DNA of 64,000 nucleotides from the NCBI RefSeq assembly GCF_021491915.1, contig NZ_CP090836.1, positions 2,528,501 to 2,592,500 on the forward strand, written 5' to 3'. A program made the translations under genes and the position numbers. Position 1 is the stretch's first letter; the number at the start of each line of letters is the position of its first letter. Positions 7,086 to 16,500 of this stretch are shown here, piece by piece. Under the pieces are notes generated by a model that searched no databases, was not told where the DNA came from, and saw nothing but the letters and a program-made list of their open reading frames with translations. Source of the stretch: Paracoccus everestensis. GTDB lineage: Bacteria > Pseudomonadota > Alphaproteobacteria > Rhodobacterales > Rhodobacteraceae.

Positions 7086-9086
7086 CTATCCGATCCGGCC
7101 GCCGCCCTGTTTCGTGATTGCCACCACCGCCGGGCGCACCGGCATGGCGTCGTTGAAGTCCGGCCAGCGGGTGGAAAGATCCTCGTAATACGACGGGCGG
7201 CCATGGCCTTCCCAGTCTTCGCCCCCGTCGCCCGGATGCTGGACCGCGACGAAGAAGGTGGTCATGTCCTCGGTGATGCAGGGTCCGCACAACTCTCCAC
7301 CGACCGGCACGCGATAGAACAGCCGCGACGTGCCGCGCGCGGTGCCCTCGGTATCCACCGCCCACAGCCCGTCCGTGCGCCCCGTGTCCTCCATCGAATT
7401 GCCGTCGGTGGACACCCACAGCCGACCATCCGTATCGACTGCGGCGTTGTCCGGCATCCCGAACCAGCCGTTCGCCGTGGTTTCGGTCGAGAAGGTCGCG
7501 CCCACCTCGGCAATGCTTGGATCGCCGCATTTCACCAGGATTTCCCAGGTGCCGGTGGTGGCGGTGAAATCGCCGTCCTGTTCGATGATCTCGACGATAT
7601 GGCCGAAGGCGTTGTCCATGCGGGGGTTGGCGCCGTTTGCTTCCTTGCGCTTGGTGTTGTTGGTCAGCATGACATAGGCGCGGCCCGTCAGCGGGTTCGG
7701 CTGGATGTCCTCGGGACGGTCCATCGGGGTCGCTTCCAGCAGGTCGGCGGCGCGGCGGGTGTCGATCAGGACATCGGCCTGGGTCGGAAAGCCGTTGGCG
7801 GCTGTCAGCGGGCCTTGGCCCTGAACCAGCGGCAGCCATTCGACACGGCCATCATCGTGGAAGCGCGCGACATACAGCACGCCCTCGTCCAGCAGGTCCA
7901 TGTTCTGGGCGCGGTCATCGGGATTGTATTTTCCCGCCGTCACGAACTTGTAGACGTAATCGAAGCGTTCATCGTCGCCCAGATAGAAGACCACGCGGCC
8001 ATCCTTGGCCACGACGCTTTCCGCGCCCTCGTGCTTGAAGCGGCCAAGCGCGGTGCGCTTTTTCGGGGTCGAGGTTGGATCCATCACGTCCACCTCGACG
8101 ATCCAGCCGAAGCGGTTGGCCTCGTTCGGGTGCTTGGACACATTGAAGCGGTCGTGGAAGCGGCCCCAGGAATAGGTCGAATCCGGGATTCCCAACCTTT
8201 CATAGTTTGCAGCTTCGGCGTGACCTTCGGGCAAATCGCCTGTGAAATAACCGTGGATGTTCTCCTCGGCCATGATGTAGGTGCCCCAGGGGGTCACGCC
8301 GCCCGCGCAATTGTTGATGGTGCCAAGAACCTTGCGGCCCGAGGGATCGGCTGCCGTTTGCAGGCGTGCATGGCCCGCCGCCGGACCCGACAGCTCCATG
8401 GCGGTCTTGGCGGTGATGCGGCGGTTCAGCGCGCCGTCCAGCACCGGCTGCCATTTGCCATCCACGCGGCGGATTTCAATGATCGTGCCGCCATGGGCCG
8501 CCATCTCGATGTTCACGCGGGTTTCGTTGGCTTCAGCGATCTGGATCTCGCCGTCCTTGATGGTAACGATGCCGGGGAACATCAGGTGTTCGTTGGTGTA
8601 TTCGTGGTTCACGACCAGCAGGCCCCGGTCGTCGGCGCCGTCGAGCGGGATGAAGCCCACGAAGTCGTTGTTATAGCCGAACTGGCGTTCCTGCGCAGCC
8701 TCGGACTGGTTTAGCGGGTCGAAGTCGGGCGCGTCTGCGAACACCTTGTCGCCCCAGCGCAGCAGCACGTCGGCGTCATAGCCTTGGGCGACATGATGGT
8801 TGGCGTCCACGCCTGCCGTCACTTCGGAGAAATTGAAGGCCGAACCCGGCACCCGGCCTTGCGCATCCGTCGCCGCCTGCGCGTCGCCCGCCGACAACAG
8901 CGCAATCGGGCTGACCGTGGCGGAAATTGCCGTCACGGCCATTGCGCCTTGCAGGAAGCCGCGCCGGGAAAAGCGGGACGCGATGATCTCGCCCATGGTG
9001 CGGTTGGCGGTGGGGTTCAGGCCGGGGCCGTCGGCCTCCTCCAGCTTGCTGGTGCGAAAGATGTTGCGGGTCTGCTGGTCACGCAT
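7086..9086 (-). CDS. phoX: PhoX-family alkaline phosphatase, Tat-exported
   Basis: A 666-residue DUF839/PhoX protein, predicted to release phosphate from organic phosphomonoesters in the periplasm. The N-terminus carries a twin-arginine signal: SRRGFLQ at residues 40-46, then a hydrophobic stretch and an AQA cleavage-like site. A conserved Cys (C260, in NNCAGGVTPWGT) matches the cysteine that binds iron in characterised PhoX. The start at 9086 has GGAGAG six bases upstream. No Pho box was recognised. The gene stands alone, convergent with pckA. Confidence 0.9.
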   Translation of the reverse strand: MRDQQTRNIFRTSKLEEADGPGLNPTANRTMGEIIASRFSRRGFLQGAMAVTAISATVSPIALLSAGDAQAATDAQGRVPGSAFNFSEVTAGVDANHHVAQGYDADVLLRWGDKVFADAPDFDPLNQSEAAQERQFGYNNDFVGFIPLDGADDRGLLVVNHEYTNEHLMFPGIVTIKDGEIQIAEANETRVNIEMAAHGGTIIEIRRVDGKWQPVLDGALNRRITAKTAMELSGPAAGHARLQTAADPSGRKVLGTINNCAGGVTPWGTYIMAEENIHGYFTGDLPEGHAEAANYERLGIPDSTYSWGRFHDRFNVSKHPNEANRFGWIVEVDVMDPTSTPKKRTALGRFKHEGAESVVAKDGRVVFYLGDDERFDYVYKFVTAGKYNPDDRAQNMDLLDEGVLYVARFHDDGRVEWLPLVQGQGPLTAANGFPTQADVLIDTRRAADLLEATPMDRPEDIQPNPLTGRAYVMLTNNTKRKEANGANPRMDNAFGHIVEIIEQDGDFTATTGTWEILVKCGDPSIAEVGATFSTETTANGWFGMPDNAAVDTDGRLWVSTDGNSMEDTGRTDGLWAVDTEGTARGTSRLFYRVPVGGELCGPCITEDMTTFFVAVQHPGDGGEDWEGHGRPSYYEDLSTRWPDFNDAMPVRPAVVAITKQGGGRIG

Positions 9087-9205
9087 CGCGCTCTCCTGGC
9101 TGGTCGTTGGGGCCGGTCATAGCCTGTCGGGCAGCGGATAGGCGGGCGGTGCGACAGTGATGCGTCAGCAGTGTGAAGGTTTTTCGAAACCGCCAAGGAA
9201 TGGCG

Positions 9206-9230
9206 AAACGCCCGCCAATGGCGGGCGTTC
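9206..9230 (-). terminator. Hairpin after argF, probable terminator
   Basis: On the minus strand a 10-bp perfect stem (AACGCCCGCC / GGCGGGCGTT) with an ATT loop is followed by only a short T stretch. It lies 12 bases beyond the argF stop. Confidence 0.55.
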
Positions 9231-9241
9231 GCTTTATCGGC

Positions 9242-10168
9242 CTAGACGCCCAGGCACCACCGCATCACGGCCTTCTGGGCGTGCAGCCGGTTCTCGGCCT
9301 CGTCCCAGATCACCGAATGGGGGCCGTCCATGACGGCGCTTGTCACCTCGTCCTCTCGGTGCGCGGGCAGGCAGTGCATGAACAGGCTGTCGGATTTGGC
9401 GCGCGCCATCAGCGCCTCGTTGACCTGATAGCCGCGCAACTGGTTGTGGCGGCGTTCCTTGGCCGACTGGGGGTCGTGCATGGACACCCAGGTATCGGCA
9501 ATGACCAGATCGGCGCCCTCGACCGCCTGGGCGGGGTCGCGCACGATCTCGGCCCGGACGCCCTGGGCGCGTGCGAAATCAAGCGCCTCGCGCTCGGGAT
9601 CCAGCGGGGGCGGACCGCTGAAGGTGAAGTCGTATCCGAACTGGCCCGCGCCATGGATCACGCTGGCGCAGACATTGTTGCCGTCGCCGACCCAGACCAC
9701 CTTCTTGCCCGCGATCGGCCCGCGATGTTCCTCGAAGGTCATCACGTCGGCCATGATCTGGCAGGGATGGGTCCGGTTCGTCAGGCCGTTGATGACGGGG
9801 ACGGTGGCATGTTCCGCCATTTCCAGCAGCGTCGCTTCCTCGAAGGTGCGGATCATGATCAGATCGACATAGCGCGACAGCACGCGGGCGGTATCGGCAA
9901 TGGTCTCGCCATGTCCCAGCTGCATCTCTGACCCTGACAGGACCATGGTTTGCCCGCCCATCTGGCGCACGCCCACGTCGAAGCTGACGCGCGTGCGGGT
10001 GGACGGTTTTTCAAAGATCAGCGCGACCATGCGGCCCGCCAGGGGCTGTTCGTCGTCGGTCATGCCCTTGGGGCGATTGTTGCGCGCGGTCTTCATGGCA
10101 AGCGCCTGGTCGATGATCGACCGCAGATCCGCCTTGCCGGTGGTGTGAATGTCCAGAAAATGCTTCAT
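9242..10168 (-). CDS. argF: Ornithine carbamoyltransferase
   Basis: A 308-residue enzyme forming citrulline from ornithine and carbamoyl phosphate in arginine synthesis. It carries the carbamoyl-phosphate motif STRTR and the ornithine-binding HCLPAHR. The start at 10168 (MKHFLDI) gives the family length; the frame is open 18 codons further upstream but that extension is not family-like. It lies downstream of argD on the same strand, with 187 bp between them that hold a hairpin and a dispersed 3' element. The two may therefore not be a single simple transcript. Confidence 0.95.
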   Translation of the reverse strand: MKHFLDIHTTGKADLRSIIDQALAMKTARNNRPKGMTDDEQPLAGRMVALIFEKPSTRTRVSFDVGVRQMGGQTMVLSGSEMQLGHGETIADTARVLSRYVDLIMIRTFEEATLLEMAEHATVPVINGLTNRTHPCQIMADVMTFEEHRGPIAGKKVVWVGDGNNVCASVIHGAGQFGYDFTFSGPPPLDPEREALDFARAQGVRAEIVRDPAQAVEGADLVIADTWVSMHDPQSAKERRHNQLRGYQVNEALMARAKSDSLFMHCLPAHREDEVTSAVMDGPHSVIWDEAENRLHAQKAVMRWCLGV

Positions 10169-10224
10169 CTTTTCGTCTTTCGCGATTTGGGCAAGGAAGC
10201 CCGCTTGGCGTTCCGCGGTCAAGA

Positions 10225-10290
10225 GGGGGCGCTGCCCCCACGCGCGTGCCGCGCGTTCCCCCGGGATATTTGCGTGAAGAAGAAGCGCTT
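10225..10290 (-). repeat. Dispersed 3' element, copy 1 (after argD)
   Basis: Read on the argD coding strand it runs TTCTTCTTCA, two variable bases, CAAATATCCC, then a GC-rich stretch. That stretch ends in a hairpin with arms GGGGGC and GCCCCC (10225-10239). The AAATATCC core is at 10271-10264. Copy 3 after the phosphorylase gene has nearly the same left half, and copies 2 and 4 share the core and the following hairpin. Confidence 0.65.
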
Positions 10291-10308
10291 ATCGTCGGCG
10301 TGTCAGCA

Positions 10309-10333
10309 GGCGGCAGGGATGGTTCCTGCCGCC
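10309..10333 (-). terminator. Strong hairpin in the 3' region of argD
   Basis: A 9-bp perfect stem (GGCGGCAGG / CCTGCCGCC) with a 7-nt loop sits 23 bases beyond the argD stop. No long T run follows, so it may be a transcript-stabilising or attenuating structure rather than an efficient terminator. Confidence 0.5.
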
Positions 10334-10355
10334 GATGCCGTGTCTGGGTGCAAGG

Positions 10356-11522
10356 TCAGCCAAGGCTTGCCGCCGCGCGGTCGAGCCGCGCCACGGCCTC
10401 GGCAATCTCGTCATCGGTGATGTTCAGGGGCGGCAGCAGGCGCAGGGTATTGTCGGCGGCGGGCACGGTCAGCAGGTGCTGGGCATAGCCCGCCTTGACC
10501 ACATCCGTGGGCGCGACCTTGCATTTCAGGCCCAGCATCAGGCCCTGGCCGCGCACGGCTTCGAACACATCGGGATGGGCGGCGACCAGGCCTTCCAGCC
10601 TTTGGCGGAACAGGGCGGCCTTGCGGTTGACCTCGGCCAGGAAGGAATCGTTGGCCACGATCTCCATCACCCGTGCGCCCACGGCACAGGCGAGGGGGTT
10701 GCCGCCATAGGTGGACCCATGCGTGCCCGCGACCATGCCTGCAGCGGCCTGTTCCGTGGCCAGCACCGCGCCCAGCGGGAAGCCGCCGCCGAGGCCCTTG
10801 GCGACCATCATGATGTCGGGCGCAATGCCCGCATATTCATGCGCGAACAGGCGGCCGGTGCGGCCCATGCCGCATTGCACCTCGTCCAGCACCAGCAGCG
10901 CGCCGTATTGGTCGCAAAGGTTACGGATCTCGCGTAAGTCGGCGTCGGGCAGCGGGCGGATGCCGCCCTCGCCCTGCACGGGCTCCAGCATGACGGCGGC
11001 GGTCTTGTCGCTGATGGCGGACTTCAGCGCATCCAGATCGCCCCAGGGCAGCGTGCGGAAGCCGGGCATCAGGGGGCCGAAGCCCTTGGTCATCTTTTCC
11101 GACCCCGAGGCTGCGATGGCGCCAGTGGAACGGCCGTGAAAGGCGCCTTCGAAGGTCAGGATCTCGATGCGGTCCTGATCCTGGTCGTGCCAGTACTTGC
11201 GGACCATCTTGATCGCCAGTTCGGCGGCCTCGGTGCCCGAATTGGTGATGAAGGCGGTATCGGCGAAGGTGTGTTCGACCAGCAGGTCGGCCAGCCGTTC
11301 CTGCTGCGGGATCTGATAAAGGTTCGAGACGTGCCAAATCTTGCCCGCCTGTTCGGTCAGCGCGGCCACCAGGTCAGGGTTCGCATGGCCCAGCACATTC
11401 ACCGCGATGCCCGATCCCAGATCCAGGTATCGGCTGCCGTCCGTGGCGATGGCCCAGGCCCCCTCGCCCTGGTCAAAGGCGATGGGCGCGCGGTTATAGG
11501 TCGGCAGGACGTGCGAAATCAT
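10356..11522 (-). CDS. argD: Acetylornithine / succinyldiaminopimelate aminotransferase
   Basis: A 388-residue class III aminotransferase dependent on PLP. It transfers an amino group to N-acetylglutamate semialdehyde in arginine synthesis, and enzymes of this type often also act in lysine synthesis. It has the NSGTEA motif near residue 95, the LDEVQ cofactor Asp segment, and the PLP lysine K242 in AKGLGGGFPLGA. It is followed on the same strand by argF, the next arginine gene in this window. Confidence 0.92.
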   Translation of the reverse strand: MISHVLPTYNRAPIAFDQGEGAWAIATDGSRYLDLGSGIAVNVLGHANPDLVAALTEQAGKIWHVSNLYQIPQQERLADLLVEHTFADTAFITNSGTEAAELAIKMVRKYWHDQDQDRIEILTFEGAFHGRSTGAIAASGSEKMTKGFGPLMPGFRTLPWGDLDALKSAISDKTAAVMLEPVQGEGGIRPLPDADLREIRNLCDQYGALLVLDEVQCGMGRTGRLFAHEYAGIAPDIMMVAKGLGGGFPLGAVLATEQAAAGMVAGTHGSTYGGNPLACAVGARVMEIVANDSFLAEVNRKAALFRQRLEGLVAAHPDVFEAVRGQGLMLGLKCKVAPTDVVKAGYAQHLLTVPAADNTLRLLPPLNITDDEIAEAVARLDRAAASLG

Positions 11523-11663
11523 AGGGGACTCCCCGATTGGCAGGACGGAATGTGAGGGCAGGCGGGATCGGACGGTGACTTGGCGTCAACGTCGGGGACG
11601 GGCTGCAAAGGCGGTCCATGCGATCATGGCATCGGCCATAACGCCGATTCGGGCCTCGCGCAA

Positions 11664-12482
11664 TCACGCTTTCATCCGATAGCCGGTTTTCAGCCAGTGC
11701 CAGGCCAGCCACAGGATCAGCGCGACAACCATGATGCAAACCAGCAGCCCCCGCCACACCGATGCGTCGCTGACCCCGGTGACGCCATAGCGCGCCCCGT
11801 CGATCAGGTAGAAGACCGGGTTCCAGTGCGACAGCGTGCGGAACGGCTCGGGCAGGGCCTGGACGGAATAGAAGGTGCCCGACAGAAAGGACAGGGGCGT
11901 GATGATGAAGTTGCTGATCGCCGCCATCTGGTCGAACTTCTGCGCCAGCACCCCGGCCAGGATCCCCAGGCCCCCCAGCATCAGCGCAGCCAGCAGGACA
12001 AAGGCCAGCGTCCAGCCGGGATGCGCGATCCCCTGACCCGTGACCAGGACCATGCCGGTCCCGATCACCGCGCCCACCAGGCCTGCGCGCACGACCGACC
12101 CCGCCAGATAGCCTGCCAGCAATTCCCCCGCCGACAAGGGCGGCATCAGCGTGTCTACGATGTTGCCCTGCACCTTGGCCGAGGTGATCGAGCTGGACGT
12201 GTTGGCGAAGGCGTTCTGGATCACCGTCATCATCAGGATGCCCGGCCCCAGGAAGACCAGATAGGGCAGGCCCATCACCTGTCCCCGCCCCTGCCCCATG
12301 GCCAGGGCAAAGATCAGCACGAACAATGCCGCCGTCATCAGGGGGGCAAAGATCGTCTGCTGCCAGACGGCCATGAAGCGCATCACCTCGCGCCTGGCAA
12401 GGGTTTGCAGGCCCAGCCAGTTGACGCGGCCGAAACGGCGCACGCCCATGGCGGGGGTTTCGGTGCGGATTATGGGCGACAT
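11664..12482 (-). CDS. ABC-2 type transporter permease
   Basis: A 272-residue integral membrane protein with about six hydrophobic segments. It is of the ABC-2 (drug/polysaccharide exporter) permease type, with the typical second half PLSFLSGTFYSVQALP. No ATPase gene is adjacent, so its partner must be elsewhere and the substrate is unknown. The start at 12482 (MSPIIRTE) has AAGGA upstream; the frame is open to 12548. It is divergent from gcrA with 116 bp between them. Confidence 0.85.
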   Translation of the reverse strand: MSPIIRTETPAMGVRRFGRVNWLGLQTLARREVMRFMAVWQQTIFAPLMTAALFVLIFALAMGQGRGQVMGLPYLVFLGPGILMMTVIQNAFANTSSSITSAKVQGNIVDTLMPPLSAGELLAGYLAGSVVRAGLVGAVIGTGMVLVTGQGIAHPGWTLAFVLLAALMLGGLGILAGVLAQKFDQMAAISNFIITPLSFLSGTFYSVQALPEPFRTLSHWNPVFYLIDGARYGVTGVSDASVWRGLLVCIMVVALILWLAWHWLKTGYRMKA

Positions 12483-12598
12483 CAGGCGGTCCTTGAATTT
12501 CTGCGCATCGGCGGCTAAATCTCGGCATCCCGTTTCTGACGGGGGCAATCGCAGGTTTCAAGATGGGGCGGCGCAGATGCACGCCCGGAAAGGCAGCC

Positions 12599-13219
12599 AT
12601 GTCCTGGACGGATGAACGCGTCGAGACGCTGAAGCGCATGTGGTCCGAAGGCCAGTCCGCCAGTGCCATCGCCAAGGAACTGGGCGGCGTGACCCGCAAC
12701 GCCGTGATCGGCAAGGTTCACCGCCTTGGCCTGTCGAACCGCAACGACGAACCCGAGCCTGCCCCCGCGCCTGCCCCGGAGCCCGTTGCCGAAAAGAAGG
12801 CGGACCGCAAGCCCGCCCCCGCCGCCCAAGCCGCCCCGCGTCCCGAACCGCAGCAGCCGCCCGAGCCTGCCGCCCCCGCGCGAGAGGCTCCCGCCGAGGA
12901 AGAACCCGTGTCCCAGCCCGTTTTCACCCCCGTTCCGCGCCGCCCCATCGTGCCGGCGGGCCAGCCCCTGCCGCCGCAGCCTTCCGCCAACGAGATCAGC
13001 CCAGAAACCCTGGCATCCGTCCGCGAGGTGGAAAAGCGTGCCAAGAAGCTGACCCTGATGGAATTGACGGAACGCACCTGCAAATGGCCCATCGGCGATC
13101 CTGCGACCGACAAGTTCTGGTTCTGCGGATTGCCCAGCCAGGCGGGCAAGCCTTATTGCGACGCCCATGTCAGCGTGGCCTTTCAACCGATGAGTTCGCG
13201 GCGCGACCGGCGGCGGTAA
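12599..13219 (+). CDS. gcrA: GcrA cell cycle regulator
   Basis: A 206-residue GcrA. The first 45 residues (MSWTDERVETLKRMWSEG, then a helix-turn-helix) form the DNA-binding domain. A long Pro/Ala-rich linker of about 90 residues follows, then a C-terminal domain with CKWPIGDP and a C-G-L-P segment. In Caulobacter GcrA binds promoters at methylated GANTC sites and the sigma-70 holoenzyme, coupling transcription to replication. The start at 12599 has GGAAAGG upstream and gives the exact family N-terminus. Confidence 0.92.
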   Translation: MSWTDERVETLKRMWSEGQSASAIAKELGGVTRNAVIGKVHRLGLSNRNDEPEPAPAPAPEPVAEKKADRKPAPAAQAAPRPEPQQPPEPAAPAREAPAEEEPVSQPVFTPVPRRPIVPAGQPLPPQPSANEISPETLASVREVEKRAKKLTLMELTERTCKWPIGDPATDKFWFCGLPSQAGKPYCDAHVSVAFQPMSSRRDRRR

Positions 13220-13241
13220 GGCCTGCCACAAGGGTTTGATC

Positions 13242-13586
13242 ATGATGCGCCCGTCTTGCCTCACCCTTGCCATGACCGCCCTCCTGTCCGGTCCCGGACA
13301 GGCGCAGACCACCCTGTCCCTGCCCCTGGACGGCGCAACGCTGGACGACATCACCTATTTCTGCGACGGCGGCGCCCTTGTGCAGGTCAGCTACCTTGAC
13401 GCCGGGCCGAACAGCCTGGCGCTGTTGCCCATTGACGGGGAACAGCGGATCTTCGTCAATGTGATCGCGGCATCGGGCGTGCGCTATGTTTCGGGCGAAT
13501 ACGAATGGTGGGCCAAGGGCCGCAACGCCAGCCTGACCAATGCCATGGACGACGCCGCCACCCGGTCCTGCGTGCAGACGGATTAA
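13242..13586 (+). CDS. MliC-like secreted lysozyme inhibitor family protein
   Basis: A 114-residue protein with an N-terminal signal peptide ending near GQAQT. The mature part has the pattern of MliC/PliC proteins: YFCDGG, a VSYLDAGPNSLALL strand, an AASGVRYVSGEYEWWAKG strand pair, and a late Cys. Such proteins inhibit C-type lysozymes at the cell envelope. The first Cys is not in a clear lipobox, so it is probably periplasmic rather than lipidated. It starts 22 bases after gcrA and is convergent with nudC with a four-base overlap. Confidence 0.7.
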   Translation: MMRPSCLTLAMTALLSGPGQAQTTLSLPLDGATLDDITYFCDGGALVQVSYLDAGPNSLALLPIDGEQRIFVNVIAASGVRYVSGEYEWWAKGRNASLTNAMDDAATRSCVQTD

Positions 13587-14530
13587 AGGCCCGGCACCCG
13601 GTCTTCGACCCAGGCGCGCAGGATCGTCTGGGCGATGGCACCCTTGCGCGCCGGCCGGATGCGGCCGTGCTTTCCGGCCAGGGCATCCGCCATTTCGGCC
13701 TTGCCGGCCCACAGCGCGTCTTCCAGTTCAACAGGGTCCATGGTGATCGCGCTTGTTTCGGCCCGCGCCACGCAACCGATCATCAGGGATGCGGGGAACG
13801 GCCAGGGTTGAGAGGTCAGATAGCGGACTGCACCCACCCGGACCCCCGTTTCCTCGTGAACCTCGCGGCGCACGGCTTCCTCGATCGTTTCGCCCGGTTC
13901 GACGAAACCGGCCAGCAGGGAATACATCCCGTCATCCCAGCCGGGCTGGCGGCCCAGCAGCACGCGGTCGCCGTCCAGCACCAGCATGATGACAACCGGA
14001 TCGGTGCGCGGAAAATGCGGCCGCTTGCAGGCGGGACAGTCGAAACGCCAGCCAGCATGGGCGACGATGTTGCGCGCCCCACAATTGGAACAGAACCCGT
14101 GACTGCGGCGCCATTCGAAGATGCCCTTGGCCGGGGCGGCGATGGCGGCATCGCGATGATCCAGGTCGCCCAGCACGGCGCGCAGGTCGATGAACCCTTG
14201 CGTCGCGGGCAGGCCCAGGTCGGTGGCCGGATCGCCGTCGGGCGGCGCCAGGCCTGACAGGTCAATGGCGAAATGCGCGCATCCGCCGTCGTCCAAACCC
14301 AGGAACAGCGCCGTATCGGCCTGTCCCGCCACGACCGGATCGGTCGACCCCCACCAGACCAGCCGCGGACCGGCATCCGTCGAATCGAACAGCGGCTTGC
14401 CTTGCCAGAAGGGCAGCACGCGGCTGGCAGGATCGGCCAGATATCGCGCCATGGCCCCTCCGTCGCCGCGCAGCCGGTCGGCGCGGTCCAGGTAGCTGCC
14501 GCCAAAGGTGATTTCGGATTCGTCGATCAT
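13583..14530 (-). CDS. nudC: NADH pyrophosphatase / NAD-decapping Nudix hydrolase
   Basis: A 315-residue NudC-type protein cleaving NADH to NMNH and AMP; homologues also remove NAD caps from RNA. It carries a four-Cys zinc ribbon (CSNCG and CPAC, about residues 146-170), then the Nudix box GxxxPGExxxEAxxREVxEE at about residues 207-229. The start at 14530 (MIDESEITF) fits the family; the open frame continues far upstream only as an antisense shadow of metG. It is divergent from metG. Confidence 0.92.
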   Translation of the reverse strand: MIDESEITFGGSYLDRADRLRGDGGAMARYLADPASRVLPFWQGKPLFDSTDAGPRLVWWGSTDPVVAGQADTALFLGLDDGGCAHFAIDLSGLAPPDGDPATDLGLPATQGFIDLRAVLGDLDHRDAAIAAPAKGIFEWRRSHGFCSNCGARNIVAHAGWRFDCPACKRPHFPRTDPVVIMLVLDGDRVLLGRQPGWDDGMYSLLAGFVEPGETIEEAVRREVHEETGVRVGAVRYLTSQPWPFPASLMIGCVARAETSAITMDPVELEDALWAGKAEMADALAGKHGRIRPARKGAIAQTILRAWVEDRVPGL

Positions 14531-14629
14531 GGCCGCGACGCTGCACCGTCTGGCGGGCGGCGGCAAGCCCCGGCACTTTTCATCGCAGCCCAAGACGGCT
14601 AGAGACGGTGCGACCCAAAGGACGCGACC

Positions 14630-16348
14630 ATGGCCCGCCATCTCATCACCTCTGCCCTGCCCTATATCAACGGCATCAAGCACCTGGGGAACCTTGTCGG
14701 ATCCCAGCTGCCCGCCGATCTTTACGCCCGTTACCTCCGGGCGCGGGGGCACGAGGTGATGTTCATCTGCGCCACCGACGAACATGGCACGCCCGCCGAA
14801 CTGGCCGCTGCCAAGACGGGCGAACCCGTGGCCGATTACTGCGCGCGGATGCATGGGGTGCAGACGGAACTGGCGCGCGGCTTTGGCCTGTCCTTCGATC
14901 ATTACGGCCGGTCCTCCAGCCCCCGGAACCACGCGCTGACCCAGCATTTCGCGGGCCGCCTGGCCGAGAACGGCTTTATTTCCGAGGTCAGCGAAAAGCA
15001 GGTCTATTCCGTCGATGACGGCCGCTTCCTGCCCGACCGCTATATCGAGGGCACCTGCCCCAATTGCGGATATGACAAGGCGCGCGGCGACCAGTGCGAG
15101 AACTGCACCAAGCAGCTTGACCCGACCGACCTGATCGACCCGCGCAGCGCCATCAGCGGAAGCACCAACCTTGAGGTGCGGGAAACCAAGCACCTGTATC
15201 TGCGCCAATCTGCGCTGAAGGACCAGATCAGCGACTGGATCGACAGCAAGACCGACTGGCCGATCCTGACCACCTCGATCGCGCGCAAATGGCTGGACGA
15301 CGGCGAGGGGTTGCAGGACCGCGGCATCACCCGCGACCTGCATTGGGGCGTGCCGGTCAAGCGCGGCGACCAGCCCTGGCCGGGGATGGAGGGCAAGGTC
15401 TTCTATGTCTGGTTCGACGCGCCCGTCGAATACATCGCCGCGACCGCCGAATGGGCCGATGCCCATGGCAAGACGGATGCCGACTGGCGCCGCTGGTGGC
15501 GCCGCGACGAAGGCGCGGATGACGTGACCTATACCCAGTTCATGGGCAAGGATAACGTCCCCTTCCACACCCTGTCCTTTCCCGCCACCCTGATCGGGTC
15601 CGGCGAGCCGTGGCGGATGGTCGATTACATCAAGTCCTTCAACTATCTGACCTATGACGGCGGGCAGTTCAGCACCTCTCAGGGGCGCGGCGTCTTCATG
15701 GACCATGCGCTTGAAATCCTGCCCGCCGATTACTGGCGGTGGTGGCTGCTGTCCCACGCCCCCGAATCCGGCGACAGCGAGTTCACCTGGGAGAATTTCC
15801 AGCAATCCGTGAACAAGGATCTGGCCGATGTCCTGGGCAATTTCGTCAGCCGCATCACCAAGTTCTGCCGGTCCAAGTTCGGCGAAACAATCCCCGAGGG
15901 TGGCGAATACGGTCCCGAGGAAACCCGGCTGATCGACACGCTGACTACCCGCATCTGCGCCTATGAAGGCTTTATGGCCGCGATGGAGGTCCGCAAGTCG
16001 GCCGGTGAACTGCGCGCGATCTGGGTTCTGGGCAACGAATACCTGCAATCCGCAGCCCCCTGGTCCACGCACAAGACCGACCCGCAAAAGGCCGCGATGC
16101 AGGTGCGCCTGGGCCTGAACCTGATCCGCCTTTATGCGGTGCTGTCCGCGCCCTTCATTCCCTTTGCCGCCAGGTCGATGCTAGAGGCGATGGGAACCAC
16201 GGATGAGGCCTGGCCCGACGACGTGGCGGGTGCCCTGACTGCGCTGGCGCCCGGCCATGCCTTCTCCGTGCCAGAGGTGCTGTTCGCCAAGATCAGCGAC
16301 GAAAGCCGCGTCGAATGGGAGGAACGCTTCAAGGGCGTTCGGACCTGA
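14630..16348 (+). CDS. metG: Methionyl-tRNA synthetase
   Basis: A 572-residue class I synthetase that charges tRNA-Met. The HIGH-type motif is within [10 protein letters not shown] (residues 12-21). A zinc knuckle with CPNCG and CENC follows. The KMSKS-type loop near residue 347 reads FSTSQGRG, preceded by Gln rather than the usual Lys. Length is normal for a form without the C-terminal dimerisation domain. It is divergent from nudC with 99 bp between them. Confidence 0.95.
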   Translation: MARHLITSALPYINGIKHLGNLVGSQLPADLYARYLRARGHEVMFICATDEHGTPAELAAAKTGEPVADYCARMHGVQTELARGFGLSFDHYGRSSSPRNHALTQHFAGRLAENGFISEVSEKQVYSVDDGRFLPDRYIEGTCPNCGYDKARGDQCENCTKQLDPTDLIDPRSAISGSTNLEVRETKHLYLRQSALKDQISDWIDSKTDWPILTTSIARKWLDDGEGLQDRGITRDLHWGVPVKRGDQPWPGMEGKVFYVWFDAPVEYIAATAEWADAHGKTDADWRRWWRRDEGADDVTYTQFMGKDNVPFHTLSFPATLIGSGEPWRMVDYIKSFNYLTYDGGQFSTSQGRGVFMDHALEILPADYWRWWLLSHAPESGDSEFTWENFQQSVNKDLADVLGNFVSRITKFCRSKFGETIPEGGEYGPEETRLIDTLTTRICAYEGFMAAMEVRKSAGELRAIWVLGNEYLQSAAPWSTHKTDPQKAAMQVRLGLNLIRLYAVLSAPFIPFAARSMLEAMGTTDEAWPDDVAGALTALAPGHAFSVPEVLFAKISDESRVEWEERFKGVRT

Positions 16349-16350
16349 CA

Positions 16351-16386
16351 GGGCTCCTGTGGCCATCAAGCCACAGGAAGGCCCTC
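16351..16386 (+). terminator. Extended hairpin after metG
   Basis: The core stem CCTGTGGC / GCCACAGG (16356-16363 and 16370-16377) has a 6-nt loop. It is flanked by further pairing of AGGGC with GCCCT. It begins just after the metG stop. There is no T run, so its action as a terminator is uncertain. Confidence 0.5.
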
Positions 16387-16500
16387 GATCCCCTGCGAAA
16401 ACTTGAGACAGCAAGGCTGGGCGGTTAATCCGACAGAAATACCCAGGAATGCGGCATAGCGAACCCAGGCAGAATCATGGATTTATGCCTGGACTTCATC

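Noticed and set aside
6849..8714. A 621-codon plus-strand open frame opposite phoX
   Set aside because: Antisense to phoX, which has a Tat signal and a conserved iron-ligand Cys region; the opposite-strand product has no motif.
13583..16087. An 834-codon open frame on the minus strand running past nudC across metG
   Set aside because: Only the part to 14530 matches NudC. The remainder is antisense to metG, where high GC at third positions leaves the opposite strand free of stops.
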